From Eutypella sp. D-1 (Eukaryota; Ascomycota; Sordariomycetes; Xylariales; Diatrypaceae): a DNA stretch of 64,000 bases. Positions 11,489-23,594 of the stretch are shown in pieces. The notes below the pieces were generated by a model. The model saw only the letters and a list, made by a program, of their open reading frames with translations. It had not been told where the DNA came from and ran no database searches. Where the stretch lies: contig JAJTTP010000001.1 in assembly GCA_023313575.1 (NCBI GenBank), forward strand, positions 3,596,001 to 3,660,000, given 5' to 3'. Each line of letters starts with the position of its first letter. Position 1 is the stretch's first letter. Position numbers and translations under genes: made by a program.

Positions 11489-13421
11489 ATGTCTTCCGAA
11501 GCGCTTACGGATATACCCGTGGCATCCCTTTCCCGGCTGTCCCGGGGTAAAGTCAGGTACAGAATCCCTCCCCTTGAATTACTTTTATCACGGAGGTACG
11601 GCGGGGGTGTCGGAGGAGGAGCTTTAAGATGCATATGCCCGCATCCAGTTATGCCGCCCAACATATCCACCCGCAACAGACTCATTCCAGTGAGATTCAG
11701 CGAGGGGCATTGCTGACATGTTGGTGCGATAGGGACTTATTTGCCCTCCCCGACAATCGCACTCTGCTATTCGCGACTTCTGGTATGCGCCTTCGCACCA
11801 CTCCGTCTACGTTTTCTGAATGTGCTAACATACATGGTATAGATCGCATAAGTGCATACGATGTCATTCTCAAGGTTAGCCTATTTACAGTGAATGGATA
11901 ATAATACACCCCTTCCTGATGAATCCGGTCGTACTGGAGCATCGTGTATGCTGACGCAAAATAATGTCAGAATGGTGTATCGTCTAAGGGTTCTATCTTG
12001 ACGCTGCTATCGGCGAAGTGGTTCGAAGTTCTCGCGTCCAAAGTTCCGGGCTTGAAACATCATTTCATTACCCTCACCCCACCGCCGGCGCCTGATGTTG
12101 TCACTGCCGATGAACGTCGTATGCTTCGTGGGCGCTCGATGATTGTTCGGTATGATTGAGCTATGCATAGCAAGCCTACTACCGTTGTATTCGGCGATAC
12201 TAACATACAGCTTTGGAAGCCGCCTAAAAATCTTCCCAATTGAAGCGATCGGTAAGAACCAAGCCACGGTCTGAACTTCACCTTGTGGCACAAGGATGCC
12301 ATGTCGGGCAGGTTTCTAACACGGAGGCAATACAGTGCGTGGCTACGTCACGGGGAGCGCGTGGTCAGAGTAAGCGACTCCCCGACTCCATATAGCGAAC
12401 CGCTGATGTCCCTAACTGGCCAAAAAAGGTACCAGAAAACCCAGACGATCCATGGTCTCTCGGCCCCTGCGGGCCTCTCACAGTGCCAGCAACTACCAAA
12501 GCCCATCTACACGCCTTCTACCAAAGCTGAGCTGGGAGACAAGGATATCAACATCTCCCCAGATGAGGCGAGGAAGATCGTGGGCGACAAATACGCCTCC
12601 CGCATCGAGGAGCTGGCACTTGCTTGTTACCAGGCGGGTGCAGAATACGCGGCCGAGCGCGGTATAATCATTGTAAGGTCCCTCGCCACCTATCAGCCAT
12701 CCCTCTTCTTTGTCTAGCCTTCAGAACTCAGGGTCTTCGAGAGGGGTATTATATCGTCCCGGCAGGGAGTGGAAGCAGCTAATACTTTGCGCAGGCGGAT
12801 ACCAAGTTCGAGTTCGGTCTAGACGAGGAAACCGACGAGGTCTACCTTGTGGATGAAGTTCTGACGTGCGTTTCCCTTTGCCCTGTAGCGGACACGCGAG
12901 TGGCGCACTAGAGCTGAACATTGGCCTTTCGATATCTAGACCCGATTCATCGCGCTTCTGGAGCAAAGCTGATTATCAAGGTACGTGGCTCGCGCATACT
13001 TGGCGCTGTTGTCCAACGTTACAGAAAAGCTGACTTGACGCGCAGTCGGACGTGACCAGGACTCCTGTATGTGTTACTCACAGCCTCACCCCGCAGGCGA
13101 CCCTTGTAGTATCTCGATATCGGCTTGGCTCAAAACACAGAGGCATATCTTTAAGATAGGTTCGGTGCAGGATGCTGACATATAGCAGTCGACAAGCAGG
13201 TGCTCAGAAACTGGTTGACGTCGAATGGCTTGGTACGTAGAAAGATGGCCCGAGAAACTCAACCCCCCAAACGACAACTAACAGCCAGGATATAGAAAGG
13301 GAAGCCGGACGTGGAAATGCCCCCCGAGGTCGTCGAGAAGACGAAGGGTCGTTACACGGAAGTATTCGAGCGGCTCACGGGACAGAGCCTCGAGGAAGCG
13401 GTGAAAGGTTTGGAGAACTAA
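11489..13421 (+). CDS. ade1: SAICAR synthetase (phosphoribosylaminoimidazole-succinocarboxamide synthase)
   Basis: ATP-dependent ligase of de novo purine synthesis that joins CAIR and aspartate to give SAICAR in the cytosol. Twelve exons: 11489-11556, 11733-11782, 11843-11874, 11971-12149, 12211-12251, 12336-12369, 12429-12672, 12795-12865, 12940-12980, 13046-13066, 13189-13232, 13296-13421. The CDS is 951 nt, 316 aa, near the family's usual size of about 300. All junctions have GT/AG ends and matching phase, and together they restore the expected order. That order is GKVRDLF near the N-terminus (20-26), DRISAYD (40-46), signature PIEAIVRG (119-126) followed by GYVTGSAW, YTPSTKAELG, ADTKFEFG (217-224) and VDEVLTPDSSRFW. 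The start is the ATG opening the frame of exon 1; the next upstream in-frame region has no better candidate. The unusual point is the intron load: eleven introns (982 nt) for 951 coding nt. No disrupting stop is seen once spliced. Confidence 0.93.
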
Positions 13422-14734
13422 CAAACATGTAAACAGATGGATCTGAGTAGCAAACCAGACCTGGCATGTAGCTACATAGGACTATCTACAACAGAGACCT
13501 GGAATGTTAACTCTGCTCTGCCTTGCTTTTATGGCATAGGTTGTCGTGCCCTCCTTACTGCAACGTGCCTGGTCACAACTGTAGGGAGAATGCTGAGGAA
13601 ACCTTAAACCATGTACCTTGGAGGACCGCCGAGGGAGAAGTCTGCTCATCTCAGACGTGGTGGACCCCCCTTCCCCCCTCAACGGGAGTCTTTTTTTAGA
13701 CTTCAAACCAATCCACTACCGGCATATTTAAGGTTATCCCGATAGTCTGGATCCCTTGGTTGAGTATAGAGGGTTTTACGTAAACCTGGAGGAGTGAGAG
13801 GGGGGGGAGACAGATAGATACCTGCGTAGACGGTTCGATAGATAGAACCTACGTGGCCTGCAGTACGCCATTTCGTCGATGCTTCGATATTCTGACACAA
13901 CGATGACGGGCTGATTTACCCGCGACATACCGCTTCCGATGGGTATCTATGTCTTGGCACCAGTTACGTACCTCGCTATGTACTTGTGATTCAGAATATC
14001 TTAGTTATGGGCGTTTCTTCTGGGCGTTTGGGGCGCTTGGTCTGGGATGGCGCGCTCGGGGCTACCAGGGCTACCTAACCGAACGGGGCTTGTAGGGGTA
14101 TGTTAAAGATGGGATTCTTGGACTTTTCGATGTTCTCTTGCTGATCCAATATCCCTAGCCTTTCTTGAAGATCCACGCTTACATATCTAGTACCCCATAG
14201 TACCTCCGGTACATAGTCAAATAATCGGATAGTAGTACGCGTTTCGCGGCGAGACATTCTCGAATAGAAGAAGAGATGAGCGGACGGGGCTGCTTCTTCG
14301 ACGCCATGCCGAAAGCAGTAGAGATAACTGCCCCGGATCCCAGGATGATTATTAGGTGATCTTCCTTCGTAGCTCCTATGTACCTGAGCCTGGGTATGTA
14401 CATACATACATGCCAGACATGATGACAAGAGACAGGTTGACAGACACACGAACATAGACGGGACAAGAAAAAAGATAAGACGACAGACAATCTGTACTTA
14501 GGAGAGGAGGCTGGGAGGGTTGGAGGGCAAGGAGGGGATGGCACATTGGAGGGTTCCGTTATCAAGCTAGTAGAAAGATAAGAATATGGAGCGAATGTTT
14601 CGGGAACATCAACTTCTGATTCGCCACATGATACGGGAATACTATCGATTGGTTATTCGATTCCCTCTTGTTCGTATTCTCTTTTTCTTCTCCTTCCTGA
14701 CTTCGCCTACCACCTACCTATCTATGGTGTAAGA

Positions 14735-14776
14735 TTGGCGTTGGCGCTGGTGTTGGCGCTGGTGCTGGCGCTGGTG
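14735..14776 (+). repeat. GGCGCTGGTGTT minisatellite
   Basis: Imperfect tandem copies of a 12-bp unit (TTGGCGCTGGTG and variants) in intergenic DNA. Confidence 0.8.
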
Positions 14777-17703
14777 TGTGAGGTAACAAGTGGTCTAGCC
14801 TGGAGAGTATTATGTATATAACTACTTGTATACTAAAAGTGCTTCCAAGTAACGGACCAGTTGTGCGTCTGTCCACGTAGCATGCATCCTCTTTCCACGC
14901 CTGCCGGACCTCCTTCCCCACTCCCTTGCTTTCCAGCGACGTGATGGGATGGTTTATTCCTAATAGATCCCGGGGTACGGGCATGGCTGGTGGGATGACC
15001 TGCCGGCTCCCTATTGCAGCCATAGTCGTCGTAGGTATCCAGGGAGGTAACTCTTTTTAATGGTGAGATCGGCCGATCAAAAGTCGTACGGTCGGTCGAG
15101 CCTAGGTACATACTTGCCTAGGTAATTGTAGATAGGTACTCGATTGAAGGCTGAGTGAGGTTTGAGTACTTCCCAGTCGGAAACCCGATCGTCTCCTTGG
15201 TAGGGCAGGAAACCTGCTACGGTTTAAATATAGCATGCAAATCTTTGTCAATCCTGTCTTAATACGTCCTCTGGGTGCATTCAGCTCCAATATATATGCG
15301 AATAAACCGGATATGGCTCAATGGATGAGCGCGTCTGGCCGTCCTCCAGCGCTCAGACGGACAGCCAAACAACCTTCGCTGCTCCAGTCAAAGTTGACAT
15401 TCGTGTGGCTGATGCATATGCAATGCAGACTTGTTATAGTGTGTATGGCTTCAGGGAAAGGGTTTTGTGGATTGCATGCTATTGGACGCTTCGTCTCTAA
15501 TGGCAGATGGTAAAGCAGGTTGGCAGGAATACCTACCTAGGTAGTGTAAGTTGACAAGGCAGCAGGATTCCGTCCCTGCGTCGTTGGTAACCTTTTACCA
15601 TCCCGGGATAATGAATAGACAATCCATGGTTCTTTGATATGTGGTAAGATGCTCACCCAATACATACAGTAAGAAAAGGGTCACCTAACTCCCGAGGTCA
15701 CCAACGAGTGTACATAATTGAAGTCCTCGAGTACACCTGGACGTAGAAGACAGATGGATTGGACAAAAAGCTAACTAACCCCCTGAAGTAATTACCTACC
15801 TAGCCTTAAGTACGTACAGGTAAGTATATAATTCTATTACGTAGTGAGTATGAATCGAGACTACCTAGGTCTTCGAAGTCACAATAGTGCTATATCGCTC
15901 AGGGCAACAGGGGAGGATGTGGTGTGATAGGTAGACAAAACATATGCGGCGGCTTTTATTATATCTTCTTTCCTTTTTTCCCACTTCCCTCGGAGGCCCT
16001 GGAAACCATGACTCGTGTGAAAAGGGGAATTGGCGGGCTTTTAATTTTCGCCCGAGACCCGGACCGTGAAGAAAAAAAAGAAGCTTGAGAAGTAGCCTTA
16101 GGCCTGGGCCCTTGGGACGTACTAACCAACTAGAGCTTTTTACTAGACAAAGGGTTAGTTAAGCATTCGTCACCTTCGTCGATTTTACCTCCAAAACCCT
16201 CGGATGAGGTGGAAGGACTGGGGAAATAACACGCAATCACCAATCGCCAGATGCCCAGGTCGACTAAGCTTTAGACAGGAAACACATGAGACCAATCAAT
16301 GATGTTGCCGGCACTGCCACGCTACGACTCAAGAGGGAAGGATCCTGGCCATGTAGAACTTGATAGAAAGATCGCTTATACCCCCTTCAAGTATACGGAC
16401 AGGCGGGATACGTAGAAGATATCTACAGAGGGATGTCCCAACGGTGATTCAAGAATATCGCCGTCCCAACATCATACCCGCCCCTTACGACGCTCACCGA
16501 TCCTTTACCTCCTCCCGTGAATTGCTTGCCACACACTCGGCACAGTCTGTAATCAATCGTTAAGCTTCAAAGTTGGTATATTATAAACCCTCTTTTCGCA
16601 TTTCCGCTCTTCTCCAGTTCGACTACCGCCATAGTTTAATTCTTAATATTTACCTGCGTTACCGCACCCGGAGAGCATTCGTTCATACAAGCTAGAAATC
16701 GGAAGAGAACGAACCCCTGTATCGTTTCACGACCGACGACTTGTCCATCGCTCACGACACGGACCAACAGACTGACCTGAATACATCTGGATGCTAGCCA
16801 CCGAATCCTCTCGCTTATTGCTCAAGCAACAACATAACAGACGTCGTTCTTAAGCGCAGTAGTCTTTCGCGATTCTGATTTGCGATCAGGCTGTGCTGCC
16901 TATAGTCCCTCGGGTTGTCCTTGTTGCTGACAGTTACAATTGGCACCTGCTAAGTTTGGAAGGACTAAAAAGATCGAGAAAAGCCCGTGGAGAGCCACGA
17001 GCCACAGCTTATCCCTCAGGGGGTTGAATCTGAAACCCTCGAAACGTTGGGCCTTTGTTAAGAATAAGAAATAATAAGAGAAGAAGAAAAGTAACGCCTT
17101 TTAACTACCGCCGACCGACCGACCATCGATTGAATTGACGTCACCAAATCTTGCGCCCGTTCAGAAGGTTCTGACCCCGGCCTCCGAAGTATACTTGCTA
17201 CATACAGATCATCACGAAGCGCGGCAGGTAGCACCCTTTGACGAGGCTTTTGGGAGTTCCTAATTTTACGGCCACCAGTCGACTTTGGTGGAGAGAGAAA
17301 AAAGAGAGCTAGACGCCTGCTGGAAATTTCAGTACCCTGACCTACTATCACGCACCGACTCGACAATATTTGCCGGAGTTTCGAAGGTTCTGTCAACCCG
17401 CACCACATAGCACCTTGCATCACCGGGGCTGTCAGCGCGGGAAATCCCCAAACTCCGACGCCAGCGCCAGCGAACGAAAGAAAGAAGAAAAAACGTGGCA
17501 AGGGTCGAGAATTCGTATCGGAAGCTTCCTGGTCCCGCCAAGGAGCTGTACCGGCCGTACCGGCCGTACTAAATTAACCCTGGGAACCGCTAGAACTACT
17601 TCAGGTACTAGCGCACCCTACCACTTACCACGAAAGGTTTAGGGGAAGATCGTGTTAAAAGCAGCGAACGGCACACCATCCACACCATTCACACCACCTG
17701 CAT

Positions 17704-17720
17704 CACCACCACCACCACCA
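17704..17720 (+). repeat. (CAC)n microsatellite
   Basis: Short trinucleotide run of CAC/ACC units in non-coding DNA. Confidence 0.8.
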
Positions 17721-18530
17721 GTGGTCGTCCTGCCGCCAGGCCATCCACCCGTTCAGCCCACTCACTAAACAGCCCACTAGCTAATAAGATAGCCGACCCA
17801 CGACGACGAGGACGAAGCTGCATCTGCATATATACACATATATTTTCTCTGCACATACATCTGCGATAACCCACTCAAAAGTCCTTGCAGCGACCAGTTT
17901 CCTTTTATCTCCACACATTAGAAGGAGCGAGACATAAGCCCGGGCGCTACTACCTGGAGACTCCAGGGCTCACTCCCGTCCCCAATCCCTGATACGGAAA
18001 GCACGACATCCAGTCTTTTTCGACTTGAAGCAAAAGGCGATCTAAAAATACGGTCAAACTTTATATCGCGGCTGCAGACAGACACTGCAGTATCTCCCCC
18101 CAAGTGCTTATTAGTGGGTAAGTGACATTTTTTTTCAATTAATTTGATACATCTGCGAGACTTTCCGGCTTTCTACCTGTGTATGTATACCGGGGCTGTC
18201 TTGTTGGTATTGGCGTATCTCTCTGCTTGCCTGCTTTTGTCGAGCACCTTTAGTTATCCCCAAAACACACCCGGATCCCCCTTGTCCTCCCGCAGTAATT
18301 GGCGCCTCTTATCACCACATCATCCTGGCTCACCCTGGTAACTTTCAATGTGGCCAAGTGGACTTGTAACCTTAACAGACCTCAGTTACCTCGGTACCTG
18401 TACCGTATGTACCTTAGCGTACTGTCATGGAAGATTCAGAGTGACGGGCACCTGTTTAAAGGACATTGAATTACCTATCAGGTACAAAGTCACATATCTT
18501 CATATCTTCACTTGCCACAAGCACGTTACA

Positions 18531-18570
18531 ACCACACAACCACAACCACAACCACAAACCCCACAAACCG
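18531..18570 (+). repeat. ACCACA-type microsatellite
   Basis: Imperfect tandem ACCACA/CCACAA units in non-coding DNA. Confidence 0.75.
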
Positions 18571-19655
18571 CTTACCTCATTCTGTTTTTTTTTCTCCTTG
18601 CTTTTCTTCCTGATCCTTCGCCTTGCCCCCCTGGCCTACTCACAGTGACGAGGTAGCCCAGCCCAGCCCAGCCCTGTACTTAGGCTAGAAGCACCGACCA
18701 AAACAACTTCTAGACTAGCAGACAGATAGTCGGCAGCAACTGGGGCTACCCGTTTAATCCATGTCCATCACTTAATTATCCCAGAACCTTCTTGATCACG
18801 ATCATCAAACAGGGGACACAGGACCGTCATCAGAATATCGTTGGCCACCTCTTGAGGAGGTTTAGCAAACGGTGGTCTCCGGCCTCTGGTCTCTGATGAT
18901 CTCTGTTCTTCCCTTATATTGTTTTTGTTTTTTTTGGGCACGTTGAATTTTAAAAGCTCTGTAAATCAACCAATGTCATGCGGGAAAGGAAAGGCAAAAA
19001 ATTAGGGGAAGAAAAGTCACCAGCAAGCCCGGCAGCAGCCTCATGGCTGGCTGGTGGTTGTTAATTTTGTTGTTGTTGTTATCGTCGTCGTCGTCGTTAC
19101 ACTTGACAAGGAACAAGGAACAAAATATTGATTGGTATCTTCTTGGCAGACCAAGACCCAGCCAGCATTTCGCATTCAAGGCATTTCGCATTTCGCATAT
19201 CGCCGCAACACATCGCACATCGCATGTTCCATGTTCCGGAGGTTCCATAGCTTCTCATCAATACGTACATACAGACTGATCATCATCCCGGTCGACCCGT
19301 GGGACCAACAGACCAGTAACAGACCAGTCAGCCAAAACTTGACTTCCCAGACCGGCTTCGCTACCAGGTTGTTTGGTTGTCGTGCTGCTTTGCCGGGCCT
19401 GCTTTAACAGCTAAACCAACCCAGCTAACCAGCCAACCAACTACGAATAAATTATCAATCAACCAATACAAATCCACAGAACATACCGGCGCCTGCTCCA
19501 CCATTGATCCCAGTAAAATCCGCAGTCCGACGAGACAGCAAGACGAAGCACCCAAGTACCACAGTCAAGTACCACAGTCAGTACCAGAGCCACCAACCAC
19601 CCGAGCTTGCCCAGGTGCTGCGCCATCGTTTCGATTCGATTAGCTCCCCCCAATA

Positions 19656-19666
19656 CCCCCCCCCCC
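19656..19666 (+). repeat. poly-C run, 11 nt
   Basis: Uninterrupted C11 in intergenic DNA upstream of the DUF2406 gene. Confidence 0.8.
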
Positions 19667-20301
19667 AATATCCACGATTCCACGAATCTACGATTCCGTG
19701 AATCCGGGTGAGTCCGCCACCACGCGCGCGCGAGAGTAGCATAGCCTTTTATTCCCTTTCTTTTCCCCTGTCTCTGTTGGGCGGAGGGAGAAAAAAACTG
19801 CACTGTACGGAGTATACAACGTGACAAAATTTGCCGCCTTCTCGTTTTCTCTCGTTTATCTTTAAACCACGGGGTGCCAATTTCGGTCTCCAAACCGCAG
19901 ATCTACTACCTTATTCAAGGGGCACTTCTGCAAACTAATCTCACTCGCGTTGCACATTAAAACGGGAGTAAGCCACCAAGGCCACCCAAGGGCTGCAAGG
20001 TCAACTCTCTATCGATTCGACCGTCTCTGAAAGGTGGAACTTGGTCCCCGTCTACTTCTCAGCTACAGGAGTTACAAGAGTTACAAAAAATACAAGAAAT
20101 ACAAGGAATACCTACGACAAGGCCTTGTCTACAGCGATTAGACAGCGATTATTCCCTGGATAGCGGACAAGCTACACCACTGCACCCACCACCACACCCA
20201 CCAACGATCCACATCGTTCCTACCTCTCTCCACGTCTATCACTTTCCTACAGGGTTCAAGCTTAACTAAAAGCACGGGCATTCAGCTCGCCCTGGTTCAA
20301 G

Positions 20302-21674
20302 ATGTCGGGCCCAAACTATAATAGCCATCCACTGCCCGGTACGCCGCCGCAGCAGCGGCAGGGCCTGCAGTACGGACAGCAACAACCATCAACATCATCA
20401 TCATCATACCAGCGGCCACCCCCACAGCCTCACCAGAACCCTCCACCCACCGCCCACTCTCAAAGTTCCCGCAAGTCAAGAGGCTTTAGCTTCAAATCCG
20501 AAAAGTCTCACAAATCACACAAGAGCACCGACAGCGGTCACCATCATCGCAAGCTCTCAGAGACCTCGGCAGAGAAGGAATCCAGAAGACTTCACAGCAA
20601 AGCTGATCCCACCCTGGCTATCAGTGAAGCAGAACCTGGTTTGTATCCCTCAACCACCATTATTCATATGTATGTACGTGCGCGGCGATGTGCTAACTTC
20701 GCTCGTAGCTGCTGTCGCCCAAATGTCGGGTGACTCGGAGTTAAAGCCGCTGAGTTCGATACAGCACAAAGACATCAACGGCAACCCGATCGGTACGACC
20801 CCTCAACTACCTCAAGAACCTATTTTATAGGATGGTACACATTCTGATGCTAACATGAGTTCTAGCTGACCCAGACCGATCTAATCCGACGAGGAGTCGA
20901 TGGGAACGACCACTCGAGACGATTAGAAGTTTCGAAGCTGCTATCGACGGAGGCTATGACCGCAAATCCTACTACAGGGCAGATGCTGAGTCTGTGAACT
21001 GGAACAGGCGAAGCAGTTACTATAATAGTAAGCAGCCTCAACCTAGGCCATCGCCTGGGGCGTTCAGCTCACCATTGAACACTGGTTCAGGCAACACTCC
21101 TCGTAACCCTCAGGAAGGTCATATGAGTGGCCGTCGGGACAGTGCTATGCTGGATCCTCGGCAGTCGGCGATGATGAGTGGCCAGCGGGAGCAGGGCTAC
21201 CAGGAGGGCTACGATGGCGGACGGAGTAGGTACACGAGAATGCAATCGGAGCCTCCGATAAATCGTCCTATGGGTAATAGGAACGTTTACCCGGTCGCGA
21301 ATAATCATCGATCCTACGAGACCGTCGCTTCTGGTTCCGGCAGCGGTAGTTACGGCGAGCCGGCGGGGTACCAGACTGATCCTACTAGTAGCGAGAACAG
21401 CTCGATCGAACGTCGCTCACCACCTAAACGGCAGGAGCCCATGAACGACTATGGTATCAATTTCGGCCAAGATGCATCTATGTATCAGGTGCCGACATTC
21501 GGTGCTTCGCCAGGGGCTGGCCGTGGAACGGAATATTCACCCCAGCCTCCCAGGAAAGACGGAGGGTCTTTGCTAAGGAGAGTCTCGAAGGCCTCGAAAT
21601 CTGCGGAGAGCCACCCGGCAACGATGGAGAAACGGAAGAGCTGGTTCTCTAGGCGGTTCAGCAAAAATTCATAG
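20302..21674 (+). CDS. DUF2406-type fungal protein, Ser/Pro/Gln-rich
   Basis: Function unknown. Exons: 20302-20638, 20709-20792, 20866-21674; 1230 nt, 409 aa. The N-terminal ~110 residues are low-complexity (Pro, Gln, Ser, His, and a Lys/Ser/His-rich stretch). The middle contains the block SRWERPLETIRSFEAAIDGG, followed by tyrosines and arginines, which I associate with the fungal DUF2406 family. The rest is disordered, rich in Ser, Gly, Arg and Tyr. It ends in a basic tail with RKSWFSRRFSKNS, which could be membrane-binding or a phosphorylation target (inference). There is no signal peptide or membrane helix. Both introns have clean sites and agree in phase. The start ATG follows a long gene-free, CA/CT-rich leader. 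The gene model is confident; the family name is less certain. Confidence 0.82.
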
Positions 21675-23594
21675 GATTTCCGTCACTACGACAAGTGGCG
21701 GTGGCGACGACGATACGAGTTTCACGAAATCATCTTTTCCTCTTATCCGAGATACCCAATTTCTCGCTCAACCTTCCTTCACCTTACTCGACGACAAATT
21801 CGCGTCTTCGTTCCCCGTCGAAAACAAACCCATTTGTCATCGTAAATGGCATGCCTGCCAACCTCGGAGGACGAGGTGATCGGGTACTGTCGCGGAACCT
21901 TTCCAACCGCACGAGAAACACATGTCCGATATTGGCGTCGAGAGCCATTAATATGAAAAGTAACGTTCGGGAATCGCTTGCCATCGCGAACTCTTGGAGC
22001 ATAATCGGTCGCGACTTGATGTTGAATATGCGTACATATTAGACGTTGTCTATCACGGATATATCACGACGTTGTCGGTGTTAAAACGGCTGATGGCAAG
22101 GAAAGCCGGTTTACGTCAGGTCAGGAATATGCCGTGAAAAGGGGGATTAAAGGGGGATGGCCCATGTGGGTCAGAAACACGAGGACCCGGCATAATCATC
22201 ATTAATAAGTCTCCTGCTATTGCCTGCCACCCCCTGGCAAATCGTGGAGGAGACGGCGCAGGTTCATGATACAACTACTTTTGGAAGGGAGGGAAACCGG
22301 CTCAGGGATGGGGGAATCCGGAGAGCCGAACCGGCTGTGGCGAATGATAAATAACTCCTTTTACTCTCATTATCAATGTTTCTCTTTTGTTGTGCGTGTC
22401 TGTGTGAAGTAGCCTACCTACCTATCTAGCTGGCCAGGCTCGATATATCCAAGTGCTGCCTCCCTCCACCTTGATGCTCGGGCTATGACAATCAACCGTC
22501 CAGTCTGGGTCGGCTTGGTCTAATCAATCCAGTCAGTCCAGGTATCTAGAGCATAGCCAGTTGGGAATTATGCGGGTGTAGAAGTACATACGGTAATGTG
22601 CCCTCATAGGAGACAGGCGAAATAACGTGTCCTGACATAAGACGCAAGAACGCCTTTGCATCTCTTTTATCTTCATAAGACGGCCTTCCCCCCCCCCCCC
22701 CCCGGTTCTTGGTAGGAATTTGAAGGGCTTAGTAGAGGAGAACGAGAGACGTTATGGGATATTCTGGACGGGGATATACATATTTGCTCATGCCGTGTAT
22801 GAGATGCGTGGGTGCGTGTGAATGTGAATCGTGATTGCCCGGCTGGCTGAGAGGGGAATTAAGATTTGCTGCTGGTTCGTCCTGCATTGTTCTGCTGGTA
22901 GACATGCAAACCTCCTTTAGTTGGTAGTTTGTAAGGCTTTGCTATCGCAGGGGGGGACACTAGCCAGTCATCGCGAGCGAGGAGCAAGGTGGCGTGTCGG
23001 GGCTACCGGTGATCTGCCATGCTGATAAGACGCAAGAAGAACACCCTTATTGTTGAAGGACTCGCGTTTCTTTTGTCGGGCCTTCATACTTAACATATTC
23101 GGGATGTTAATTAGTGTGTACAAGGCTGCGCCGTTGGAGGATATGGAGGCACATTGTCAAACGGCTACCTACTAGATAGGTAGACTTCAAAACTCGTGTA
23201 TATCAAACTCAGCCTCCTTCCGAAGGCAGAGTGGGATTTGGTTATAGAAAGCTTCTACTTTGGTAGCCAAGCGGATAGGGGCTAAGTCCTTGCTAGCGCT
23301 TTTGCCCCTTTTCTCAAATCAGAACGGCCCAGGTCCACCAAGTCCCGCAGCAACAACAAGAGCGTCTATTCACTGGTGATCTACCCTAACCCCAACTACT
23401 ACCGGGCGAGTTGAGCGGCCATCTTGTCAAGCGACTGATATTATGATAAGTGAGCAGTAGAAACCACGTCGGTTATTAAGAAGCAATTGATTCTGAAGGA
23501 GCAACGTGGCTCTAACCTAGGCTGGAATCCAGGATTTATTATTTTCCCGTTATTTTCGTAGTTATAACGATATATATACATCACCCGTATCAGC
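21675..23594. other. intergenic between convergent genes
   Basis: About 1.9 kb between the 3' ends of the DUF2406 gene (+) and the P47-like gene (-). It includes a C16 run (22688-22703). No coding sequence is recognised, so it is probably 3' UTRs and spacer. Confidence 0.5.
22688..22703 (+). repeat. poly-C run, 16 nt
   Basis: Uninterrupted run of 16 cytosines in intergenic DNA, the longest C-run seen in the window. Confidence 0.85.

Larger units (their letters stand above)
13422..20301. other. long intergenic region with short repeats
   Basis: About 6.9 kb without a supportable gene. It holds palindromic TACCTAGGTA-type words (for example 15101-15122, 15531-15544, 15861-15870). It also has a GGCGCTGGTG minisatellite (14735-14776), CAC/CCA and ACCACA microsatellites (17704-17720, 18531-18570), a C11 run (19656-19666) and a TACGGAGTA word (19806-19814). 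The 3' part is rich in CA and pyrimidines, as in fungal promoters or leaders, and precedes the DUF2406 gene. A long 5' UTR with introns is possible there but cannot be shown. Confidence 0.5.

Noticed and set aside
15313..15335. tRNA-like A-box (TGGCTCAATGG followed by GAGCG)
   Set aside because: No B-box (GGTTCGAnTCC) and no foldable acceptor stem follow within 60 bp, so it is not a tRNA gene.
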